From the NCBI GenBank assembly GCA_027577595.1, contig JANBRJ010000021.1, positions 62,001 through 126,000 on the forward strand: a stretch of 64,000 bases of DNA. The letters run 5' to 3'. The position numbers were made by a program, and so were the translations under genes. Positions 11,630 to 21,710 of this stretch are shown here, in pieces; position 1 is the stretch's first letter; the number at the start of each line of letters is the position of its first letter. A model generated the notes under the pieces. That model made no database searches. It had not been told where the DNA came from and worked only from the letters and a program-made list of their open reading frames with translations. This stretch comes from Coemansia sp. RSA 487. Lineage: Eukaryota > Kickxellomycota > Kickxellomycetes > Kickxellales > Kickxellaceae.

Positions 11630-14600
11630 TTACACAGATAATGTGAAAGTGGCTTCCTGCACTTGCAGAACAACCGACCGGTCTCCCGACCACGTCAGCT
11701 TGGCCACCGCCATCACCGACGAAATAGGTAGTTCGTCTATACAAACAAAAATGCACTTTCTTTTAGTAAAAACAGCATTTTCTAGCATTTAGAGGATTCA
11801 AACACAGCAAATGTTGATATGACTTACCTGCATGGTCTAGGAATCCGGCAGGGATCTTCATTGTTTTACTGGCACGAACCGAGCCCTGTGCCGGCAGGGG
11901 CGGGCTTGTATCCGCAGAACGGTCAGCTTCCGATGCAATAGCAGCAGAAGAAGAGGACGACCAGAACAGCGAGCGTGCAAACATGGCCAGCGCGCTTGGA
12001 GACGGGTCCCAGATGCTCAGGGCGCCATCTCCCAGCGTGAACGATGCAACACGGTCTCCTGCAGGCGACACAGCGACTGCCGCAACCGGCGACGCAGCCA
12101 AAGCATCGAATACCGCGGTCCTTGTAGCTGTACGCAGATCGTACGCCGTGCACGCGCCGCCGATGCCGCCGACCACTAAGCATTGGGACTCTGGATGGAA
12201 TGCCACGCATGGGTATGCACGCACCAGACCCTGGAGCGCCGCGCCCGCCGCGCCGATCAGCGCCCGCCGCTCCGTCGCCCTTTTCGGATCAATCGCCTGC
12301 ACGATGGCTGCTGCTAGCGACTCCAGATGCGCATACATGTGTGTCGGGTATTTTTGCGCCGCAAGCCCAACAAGCTGCAACGCCCCGCGCTGCTCTTTCT
12401 GCAGCTCCGCTATGGAGTAATCGTGGTGAGCAGCACCACTAAAGTCGTCGTCACCACTGCATCGCAGAATCTCATTTACTGCGCTGCTGACCACCGATGC
12501 GTCTGATGCACAGATCCGAAGAAGCGCAGACTTGGCCAACACTATCATATTGAATGATACTGCTCCTCCACCACTGATGTCAGCGCCAGCCATGCTTGCT
12601 GCGCGCGAACGCAAGGGTCGCCGGCTGGGCACGGCGCCACGCGCATCATACGACCCTGGCTTCGGTTGCTGCTGTTGCTGTGCCGGTACTTCAGCTTGGC
12701 GGTGGTCGCCGTGCGCACGCCATGCAGCGGTCGTCATTGCCGCACGTGCCACAGACGACAGCGTCTCCGTCGGCGTGGCCGCCAAGCTACCGCCGCTGCC
12801 GCCCCTGCCATGACCTCCAGGCACAGGAATTGGCCTAGGCACTTCAGAAGCTCCATCGGCTGGTGTGCGCGCACGTGACGTGTGACGCTGGCTCTGGGCA
12901 GCAACCATCGATCCGAGCGCCGGCATCGATGCGCCCGACATAGTTCTCCTTATGCCCAGCCCGCCTTCACCATCCATGCGGTCGACGCTAGCAATGCCCA
13001 GATGCGGCCGTCCATGGCTGCTGCCACCGCCACTGCTGCTGCTGTGCGCTGTTGTTTCCTCCGATACGCTCATCATTATCGACAATAGACTGCGGATCAC
13101 CGCATGGCAGTCCAAGTACGGCTTGAAGGTCGCAAACCCGCGTGACAGAAGCTCAATGGCCACCATGCGCGCACGTACACGGGTGCGATCCATCGTCACC
13201 AGCGCCTGGAGCATCGTAGCCGCCATGCTGCGCGCCGTCAGCGGCAGCAGCGCTGGGAAGTCGGTGCCTATCACACACACGATTGTTAGTGCGTAGAGAC
13301 CCTCGGAATCCAGCATCCCTGGGGCGCATCGTGCCACTATAATTTTAGAACACATAGTAGCGCTGTAGTTTTTAGTTTTAAAATATGCGCAAGCGAAGCA
13401 ACACAATACACTACGTTAGAACGGAGCAGTACAATCACATTGTTTTCGGTAGAGACAAAATAAAAGTATAATTTCTGTCTTGGCAGCAATATGCCTCTCC
13501 ACCCATGCAATGGAACCTTTTGTCCAACAAAGGCAAAATAGATAGAACAATAGCACTCACGGATCCCCCTTATCCTTTTGTCTCCCGGTTAAAATGCCTT
13601 TTGTCTCAGAATTCATCCACAACGCTTGTACTTACACAACGACGACCAGTAGAACAATTCCGCCCTTCTTAGCCTCTCGGGGGCACCATGAATAACCGAG
13701 AACACAAGTGTCCTGGCTGCGCGCTGCAAGCTTGCTACAATGGCAATATTAGAACAAAACAACAACATAGTTCATTATGAATGGATGTATCAGAATTACG
13801 CACCTTTTAAAAAATATTTCCATTCAACATTTTGCACATATGCCTACCGTTCAGCGACTGCCAATATTGCGCCAGCGTCTGAAGCGACAGAGGCTTGAAG
13901 TGCAGTCCAACTTCTGTTTGCAGCTTGCCAACATAGAAGTTGATCACCTCGACTGCTTTCTGCTCGTCCCCTACACCAAACACATAATAGCAAAATTAGA
14001 AAATGGCATTCCAGATCACAGGAATGGCAATGTCGCTGGATTTAGTACTCGACAAGAATTATCCCTTCACAGACATAGCAAAAGTTACCACAGCTTCAAT
14101 TGGAATCCCGAACAGCACCTGGAATCAATAGAAAAGCTTACCTTGCAAGACACTGCGCGAAAGCACAAGGATCGCAAGCATGCGTTGTGCATTAAGTAGC
14201 GGAGAAACGCACCAGCTGGCACACCTGTTGCGTGGATCTGGGAACATAACTGTAGTACATGTGCTGTCGCCCTGAAGGCTCCCGATAGCCAAGGATACGT
14301 TCCCAAGCGGCTGCTGCATAGCAAATACGCGGCGCTTGACTGCATCCAGATCGTCCGACACGCCCCATGTGCAAAGAACCGACAAAAGCATCAGCGATGT
14401 GCGCAGGGGGCTCGCTGACTTACAGCAGTTCTCCCTGTCAAGAAGCGCACGCATTGCGCCCATGTCCGTGCCTTCCGGCGCTGCTCGAGCGGCAGAAGCC
14501 TGGAGCCCCATGACATCAATCTCCAAAACTAGTGCCGCCGGAGGGGTCGCTGTGCTACCAGAGAGCGCGTACCGCAGGCTAGCGGGTAACAAGAGACTTG

Positions 14601-16914
14601 CTTTGGCCCAGTGCACTGGTCGTCCGGTGCCACCAGCTGTGGCTTCGCGCATAGTGGTGGTAGCTGCCGACGACGATGCTATCAGAGGTAATAGGTATGC
14701 CGAGCAGATCGAAGGCGCCCCACTCTCGTCGGTATCCTCAGGCACAGTAGTGTCGCGATCATCGTCGCTGCCACCCACCAGATGAGCCACTGAGAGCGCA
14801 TGCCTTGTGCTATCGGCATAGCACACATTGATGCGTGCGCGGTCCCAGCTTACAGACACGCGAACGGGCTGCGAATGGTGTGATGCCGTCACATGCACGC
14901 GATCTAGAATGCGCATCGACACAAGGGTCGTTGAGTTGTCGCTGCCGATTCCCAACACCATGGCGTCAAGTTCGGCGCAAAGAGTCTCGTGCCGCTCAAC
15001 TTCCTGCCATGCCACGCGGTTGGTCGGCAGCACGGCGCTCAGATGCACGATGGGCGCGGACTGCGTAGCTACAACGTTGAGACATGTGCCTGTGGCCAAG
15101 TCCCAGATCCGCAGCGTCAGATCTTTGCTCGCGCTCACCAGAAGGCAGCCTATCGATGATGCGTTGCTGTGATCCTCCGACTCGTCCGACTGTTTGTTGG
15201 GCGGTACAGCTCCCCCTCTTCCGCTTGGAGCCTCCCATTCGTAAAGAGCACATATGGTCCGTTTGTGGCCGGTAAGCGAGATAGAGCTATCGGCCACTAT
15301 CTGCTGGTTGACCATCATCGATGTCGGCGACATCAGCTGGATTGTCCCATCACTGTATCCGAGTGCCAGACGGCCCGATCGCAAGACCAAAGCACTAGTC
15401 ACATCGCGTGCCCCGCACACTCGCCCGATCCACTCCTCCCACAATGTGCTCATCCGGAACACACTGGGGCTGCCGATCCACGGCACTTCCACTTGTTTTC
15501 TTTTCGCAGAAGCCAAAGATGAGTCTTCAGGCCCTGCTGTATGCGGATTGTTAGCGCTCCCGCTCACCGACGATAATGGTAGCGGAAGAGCCAGCGTTAG
15601 CGTATGGTCACCTGTAGTGCTCGTATAAGTAAGTAGCACATTGACTGAGGTACCGTCTTTGTGGCCCACTGCTCTGCCCAACGCCGATGCCGCATCCACG
15701 GACCACACATTAACTAAACTAGTAACTGCATGTTCAGGCACACGGCCTGTGGCCTCAAAGTACCGGCTTCGCGTCAAATGCAACCCTGCGCTACCGCCCT
15801 GCACAGAGAACAGGGAACACACGCTGAGTACGTTGCCAGCAGAGTCCCACAGCACGATATCCGCTTTAGTCAGAAAGCCGGCGCCAGAAAACGAAGCGCC
15901 CATGGATCGTTGCAATGGCGGCTTCCAGCGAAGTACCTCATGGAGTTCGCCCTTTTGGGTTGCGAATAGTCGCACAAGCGCTGGTGATACTGCCAGGAAC
16001 TCATCGTCGTTGTACGGGTTGACCACTAAGCTGCTTACAGCCGCTTCGCTATCGCTTCCACTGAGCGAGGACTCGTATTGCGTCTCGAGCTGGAACATTG
16101 GTGTATTGCGGGCTCCGGGGCCCGGCGATTCAGCTCCTGCACCTTCGCCATCTGAGTACGCACTCTCTGTGCCCGACCCTGCAGCACTTACCGCGCTTGG
16201 ATCCATGATCGCCGGCACTGCAATCGTCGGGCTCGCCGATCTGCTGAACACGTCCTGCTGAGCTAACGCAAACTCATCGTAACGCCAGATGCGGATGGTA
16301 CCTGTGGTGGTACATGTGATGAGCTGGCTACCGAAATGATCCTTCCGTTTGCGCAACGCATGAGCTGTGATCCATTCGGCAGGATGGGGAGCTGTCCATT
16401 CGTAGACAATTTCTAGGGACGGGTAGCTGAAGACACGAACCGCGGGGCCATGACCAAATACAAACAGCAAGTCCTCTGCTGCCGACTGGTACTCGACGGT
16501 CTGCAACGACACCCCGACAGTCGACGGGTGCAGCATAACCTCCTGCGGTACGGCCCGTGCGCGCGAGATGCACCGGCCGTCCATTGCGCTCCACACGATG
16601 ACGTCGCCGTCGGACGAAACGCTGATCACAGTTTCCTCGCTCCCTTCGGTTGACGATGAGCTGATATGCGCTGTCCGCAAAGCTACAATCGGCGCACGGT
16701 GCGCGGACAGGAGGCACTTGGGTCGTAAGTGTATGCCATCTGTGTCTCCTTCTTGGCGGGGCGCTCCAGAAGTCTCAAGGGCGTACAGCCATATTCTGCC
16801 CTCGTTGTTACCGCACGCCACGCCATTCTTCAGCGCGGTTACCGCAGTCACTTGGCTGTTTGTTGGGTTGGCCGCTGCATTCCATGCTGCCAGCCGTATG
16901 TGTAGCGACGACAT
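11630..16914 (-). CDS. WDR7: WDR7 / rabconnectin-3 beta homologue (five exons)
   Basis: Exons on the minus strand: 16914-14142, 13970-13848, 13734-13636, 13336-11828 and 11736-11630, all joined in phase 1 by GT-AG introns of 171, 113, 299 and 91 bp. The joined frame gives 1536 aa, against about 1490 for human WDR7. Exon 1 carries two WD40 blocks (about residues 20-260 and 510-700) separated by disordered sequence. The middle is helical (ARM/HEAT-like), with a Ser/Gly-rich insert near residues 1080-1180. The end has two more WD repeats (about 1370-1450: AFHPESQCLVVGG, YDLRTATRTAVF, LSIWD). The last exon encodes LTWSGDRSVVLQ, matching the LIWTSNRNVIL end of human WDR7. The family pairs with DMXL/Rav1 in V-ATPase assembly and acidification. 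Divergent from the lipase gene. Exons 2, 3 and 5 rest on splice signals plus frame. Confidence 0.88.
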
Positions 16915-17403
16915 TACTTGCGAATAAATGCGTGGCTAATTCTATCAAACCAGGATAAGCTTGCGTTACATACAACTTGCGTTTACAAGGAACTAGCGAT
17001 ACAACGGGCTTCAAAATATAAGCGTAAAGAAACGGAAATGGTAGGCAGCGTAAACAAGTAATAAAAAGAAAAACAAAGGTGCGTTGAATTGGAAAATAAA
17101 AGCTTGTTGCATGAAGTTGAGAAAAAGTTTCATTTTCCAAATACTTGACAATTGGTTCACGTCACTAGCCGAGTTTAAATTGGCAAAGCCAATTCAAGAC
17201 TTTCTGCTCTTCTTTTTTGTTCTTATATTTATTTTCAACTTTTTTGCATTGCTCATCTTCATATCAATATAGAAATTTGTCCTCTGTGGTGTTTTTTCTT
17301 GCTTGCTGTAACGATTCAGCAACATATTATCGCTTTTTTAATTCTGCGGTTCTTACCACACAGGCTAACGTTTAAGCGCAGCTCCCGCGCACTGCGTACA
17401 ACA
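16915..17403. promoter_or_regulatory. Bidirectional promoter interval WDR7 / C2-lipase
   Basis: 489 bp between divergent start codons, T-rich on the plus strand toward the lipase gene (17205-17350). No other feature seen. The lipase frame is open back to 17299, but that part encodes a hydrophobic low-complexity peptide that I read as leader. Confidence 0.55.
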
Positions 17404-20400
17404 ATGCAAGGACGTCTGCCCGCCGAAAATGTAGCCAAAAGCGGAGCAGAGACAACTGAAGATAACAACGACAGCAATAGTAGCAGCAATAGCGGAGATA
17501 GTAGAAGTATGAGCCGTTTGAATAGAAGCACCAGTGTTGGCAGCTGCTTGGCTGCCTCAGCCACACGTGCCACGCTTACCATGCCGATGGCACCGCAGCG
17601 GGCTGCCTTCAAGTCGGCAGATGCCGGTATGTTTCGTACAGCTGGCACTGATAGTGTTGCCCACGCGCATACGGTGTCTTCGGAGAAGCAGAGCAGAAAG
17701 CTTAGTGAGAGTTCGATGCTAGCAAATGCGTCTGTCAAACAGGACGACACTGAGGTGCTCGGGGCCAAGTGGGCCAGTGAGCGGATGGAGGAACTCAGCT
17801 TGGAGATCTGCAAGCTCATCGACGACCCGCTTGCTGAAGACCAAAGCGCTAGTGATGACAACAAGCGGAAATCAGCGCGTTTGGCTGTCAGATCTCCACA
17901 TAAGCGCGTCCCGTCGATGCCCGAATCCAGTAGCAGGAGCGTGCTTGACGGCCTGAGTATCAGCCAGCAGCCGCTTAACCTGTACAAGGTGCCTGACGGC
18001 ATCATGCAAGTGTTTGTCATGGGCGTGCACCCAAGCAATCCGATCAGCCGATCCTATGTAGTTGTTCGGCTGGGTGACCAAGTGTTCCAGACCTCGGTGT
18101 CCAAAACACCCACCGGCAACTGGAACGAGGGTTTTGAACTCATCGTCTCGTACCACATGCAGCTCTTTGGCACCGTGCACTTGGACGTGTACTCGAGTAA
18201 CTTGCTGCTCCCAGACACGCACGTGGGCCGTGCGGAGATCAAGCTATCGCTTCTTGATGGGTTTCCCGAGATCTTCACCAGCTACTACGAGATCTGGGAC
18301 AAGAAGCTGGCGGCATCGACGGTTCCAGAGCAGAAACAGCGCGAAGTCGTTTCGAAGAACTTGGGTGCACTGCAAGTGCGCCTCAATTACAGGTTTCAGA
18401 AACTCGAGGACCCAGAACCGAGGGTTGCGAAAGCTCGAGGAGTGCATATCTCGGGCACAGTTCCCAACCAGATGGTCAACCAGATTGCGGAAAGCCAGAT
18501 GGGCACTTCGGCGTCTATCGACATGCCTATCGAGGAACTGGTTGCAGGATTTGCCAACGAATTCAACAAGTACATGGAAATGGCACATGTCCACGGGCGC
18601 AAGGCTTTTGTGCGCGCACCGACGACAGCTGCTTCTACGAATGACAATAGTTCCAAGCCGGATGATACTGGATTTGCCAAGGTCGACGACGATGTTGCGA
18701 GACCTGAAGATATGGCTGATGGATTAGGAGCCCAAGATGCAGCAGCGTCCAAGGGAAGTAGCGCCACTGGATGGTTTTCCGAGCTGTTTTCAGGATTATC
18801 TCCGGCTGGTGCAACATCTACAACAACCGCAGCGGCAGCAACAACGACAGAAGCAACAAGCGGTGCATCTAACGATAGCGACGCAGGACTCAAAGCATCA
18901 GGAAAGACTGAGCAGAAGGAGTCCACCCAATCTCCCACCGATCGGACACTGGTGCAGTCGCTAACAAGCATGTTTATCTCGCCATCGGTGTTCATGGTGG
19001 TGAAGAGTCTCGACCGGCTGATTGACACATTTAACCAGGGAATCGAGCTGTCGAATACCGAGCTTTTGGGTGGGCTTTTGACGCTATACAAGTTCTACAA
19101 CGAGGCCGATATTCCCGGCGTCACAAGGCCGCACAAGGGCCAGATAATCGATCGTGTCGAGCAGCTGCAAGTGCCTGGCCACTATGCGCGCTTTGCACTG
19201 GCCACGTACGGATGGCGCGCACTGTATTTCTTCAACCGTGGAATCACACTGATGGATGGTGTAAAGATCGACTCTGACGTCACCAGCGTCCTACAGTACC
19301 TGAATATGGCACCCGAGGACCTTTTAGGGTACGAGTTCCGGAGCTCGCAACTGTTTTGCCCAAGCTATTTTGTCGCGCATGATCGGCAGTACGATGCTGT
19401 GGTGCTCTCGGTGCGCGGCACAATGAGCGCCGAGGACACTGTTGTTGATTTGTCGTGCGAGTACACAAAGTGGAACGGCGGCTTGGTACACAGCGGCATG
19501 CAGGCGTCTGCGCACTGGCTTTTTGTCAAAGTGGTACCGCGGATCTTGGCATATGCGCGGAGCCAAGGTATCCGCCGAATCCGGATAGTCGGTCATTCGC
19601 TTGGTGCATCGACTGCGGCGGTCCTGATGATCATGCTTCGCTCCGTGCGCGACAGGCTGTGCGGCCTCGGCGTCGACATTGATGATTACGATATCAAGGC
19701 GTATTGCTTTGGACCGGCGCCCTGCATCTCAGACAACATTGCGGACCGTTTCAGGGACTGCATTGAGACGTATGTCAATAGGGACGATATTGTGCCACGC
19801 CTGTGCTACGGCACTGTCTCGGACTTTAAGCGGATTTCTATTAGTGCCGCAGACGAGGCCGACAATCTGGCGCAGCGCTTGTATGCGCCGTTCGAGGACT
19901 CTGCACTTCAACAGCGTCGGTGGAAGGAAAAGTTTGCGCGCTTGATGAGCATCCGCGAGGACATTGTATCCACACAAGAGAACCTCCATTTGGCGCTGCC
20001 TGGCACAATCCACCACATTGTATCTTATAGAGGCAACACTGGTAGCAAGGACAAGAGGGCGCCCAAAGACCCGGAGCTGGATGTTACGTTTGGAAAACAC
20101 GAACTGTTTGGAGATGCTCGCACAGAGGATGTTGCCAGTACGTCGTCTGCTATCCCCGATCCCATTAGCAGCGCTTTGAGCTTTGATACCGATGCTGGTG
20201 GTTTGCACGAGGCTGGCGGTAGTGAAGAAGCGACAGCTCCAACCCAGCCACCGCCGCCGCCAACACCCGAAGCGCAGGTGCAGCAGGATTGCGTGGACCC
20301 CGCAGAGCTGGCCGATGCAATCAATACGCCGATTGGCAAAGACGAGGCACTGCATGTCTCAAAGCAGACTGACACGCGCTCAAGCAAGGCACCCGATAGC

Positions 20401-20715
20401 AGTCCAGGTGGCGCGGGTGCAGGTGGGCGCGGCCCTGCAACCTCTGCCGCTTCTGCCAGCAGTGACAAGTTCTACCCAGTGTGGGTGCAAAGAGTGCCCA
20501 ACAGCTCGTTCCGCGAGATCATTCTGCGGTCGACAATAGTGACCGACCACATGCCGAGCGCTTATGAGCTTGCGTTTGCCCATGCCATCGAGACGCAGAT
20601 GCACGAACGGCGGCTGATGAGCAGGCGCAAGCGGAAACCCAGCGGCGAAGCCGCAACCCCGACAAACTCCAAAACATCAACAGCCGAGAGTGACAAAGCG
20701 AATAGCACGTCGTAA
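17404..20715 (+). CDS. C2-domain class 3 lipase, sn-1 diacylglycerol lipase-like
   Basis: 1103 aa from ATG 17404 (ACAATG context); an in-frame ATG at 17299 would add 35 residues from a T-rich leader and is less likely. A C2 domain spans about residues 200-298, including SYVVVRLGDQVFQTSV and VGRAEI. The class 3 lipase domain begins near 640 (LGYEFRSSQLF) and includes LSVRGTMSAEDTVVDL. The nucleophile is Ser732 in GHSLG, the probable acid is Asp794/795 in NRDDIVPRL, and the probable base is His1049 in TDHMPSAYELA. This layout matches the DAG-lipase branch, which releases a fatty acid from the sn-1 position, but the four N-terminal membrane spans of animal DAGL are absent; the C2 domain may supply membrane binding instead. 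Long disordered inserts lie at about 395-520 and 890-1010. Single exon. Confidence 0.85.
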   Translation: MQGRLPAENVAKSGAETTEDNNDSNSSSNSGDSRSMSRLNRSTSVGSCLAASATRATLTMPMAPQRAAFKSADAGMFRTAGTDSVAHAHTVSSEKQSRKLSESSMLANASVKQDDTEVLGAKWASERMEELSLEICKLIDDPLAEDQSASDDNKRKSARLAVRSPHKRVPSMPESSSRSVLDGLSISQQPLNLYKVPDGIMQVFVMGVHPSNPISRSYVVVRLGDQVFQTSVSKTPTGNWNEGFELIVSYHMQLFGTVHLDVYSSNLLLPDTHVGRAEIKLSLLDGFPEIFTSYYEIWDKKLAASTVPEQKQREVVSKNLGALQVRLNYRFQKLEDPEPRVAKARGVHISGTVPNQMVNQIAESQMGTSASIDMPIEELVAGFANEFNKYMEMAHVHGRKAFVRAPTTAASTNDNSSKPDDTGFAKVDDDVARPEDMADGLGAQDAAASKGSSATGWFSELFSGLSPAGATSTTTAAAATTTEATSGASNDSDAGLKASGKTEQKESTQSPTDRTLVQSLTSMFISPSVFMVVKSLDRLIDTFNQGIELSNTELLGGLLTLYKFYNEADIPGVTRPHKGQIIDRVEQLQVPGHYARFALATYGWRALYFFNRGITLMDGVKIDSDVTSVLQYLNMAPEDLLGYEFRSSQLFCPSYFVAHDRQYDAVVLSVRGTMSAEDTVVDLSCEYTKWNGGLVHSGMQASAHWLFVKVVPRILAYARSQGIRRIRIVGHSLGASTAAVLMIMLRSVRDRLCGLGVDIDDYDIKAYCFGPAPCISDNIADRFRDCIETYVNRDDIVPRLCYGTVSDFKRISISAADEADNLAQRLYAPFEDSALQQRRWKEKFARLMSIREDIVSTQENLHLALPGTIHHIVSYRGNTGSKDKRAPKDPELDVTFGKHELFGDARTEDVASTSSAIPDPISSALSFDTDAGGLHEAGGSEEATAPTQPPPPPTPEAQVQQDCVDPAELADAINTPIGKDEALHVSKQTDTRSSKAPDSSPGGAGAGGRGPATSAASASSDKFYPVWVQRVPNSSFREIILRSTIVTDHMPSAYELAFAHAIETQMHERRLMSRRKRKPSGEAATPTNSKTSTAESDKANSTS

Positions 20716-21710
20716 ACCGTGTTTATATTCCTTTCGTGCTGTTCCACAGGTAAACAATCCATATTTTCAGTATATCCTTTGTAAAATAAAAAATAACGCT
20801 AATAATGGCATTGAAAATTGCTCCATATTTGATAATTTCAAATCTTACTTGTTCCTCAGCTATATGAGCGGGATTTCGTTGCAAACAAAGTTATCAAAAC
20901 AACCGCTTGAATCGACTTATATTCGCAAAACGCAAAGAAGGCTTGGAATTGGTAAATGCATTGTGAGCCGAAAACGAATCCAATACAGGTTCATCTCTTG
21001 TTCGTCCAATACCGAATAACAATTGCAATTTTGCGAGCGTTTTATGTCTGTTTCGTGCGTTCTATTCTTGCGAAAATCCCCTGATTTTGTATTTGCCCTG
21101 GCGTCCCTTCTACTCCAATAATAAATGGCTAATCTCCATTCTATTGTGTTTAACGAGGGAGTTCATATACTTGTGAGAGCTTTGTTATTTTGGAAAATGC
21201 AGTCATCTATGGTAAAAGCAAACAATTAGAGCTATAAACGTTGCAATATTTCGAAACATTGCTATAGCTGATTTGAAAGGATTTTATCATTGACGGCAGA
21301 AAAATCGGTTTCCCTTTCACAAGCCACAGTTTGGACGCAAAGAATAAACTTAGTTTACTTTCGGATCGCACATTTTGTTCATTAGACAATTGGCTTTGTT
21401 GCGTGCTGGAAATTCTCAGTCCCTTCTCACCAAGTTTTTTTTTACAAAGTCACCAAAAAAGAATGGACAAATGCAAAGGATAAAAAAAGGGGGGAGGTAA
21501 AGGGATTCTTGTATGGCTGGAGCCCACTCTTAAATTGAAATACAAGAAGCAACCTCTGTGTTTATACTGGGAGCACGCGTCTCTTTGCTTTCTTTATTTC
21601 GTTTTGCAATCCTTGTTATTGGTGTTTTCATATGTACTCTCAGCCGTTTTGTAATTAAATATTTAGTATTCGCTTAATTTCCATATCAAACATTTACAGC
21701 TGATAGTAGA
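20716..21710. other. Intergenic, lipase 3' end to four-TM gene
   Basis: 995 bp of AT-rich DNA between two plus-strand genes. Short A/T runs only; no coding signal, tRNA-like fold or repeat recognised. Confidence 0.5.

Noticed and set aside
13558-13620. Possible extra exon in the third WDR7 intron, beside a GTGAGT donor-like site
   Set aside because: The required frame meets a stop and the direct join of exon 3 to exon 4 keeps frame and gives a sensible peptide.
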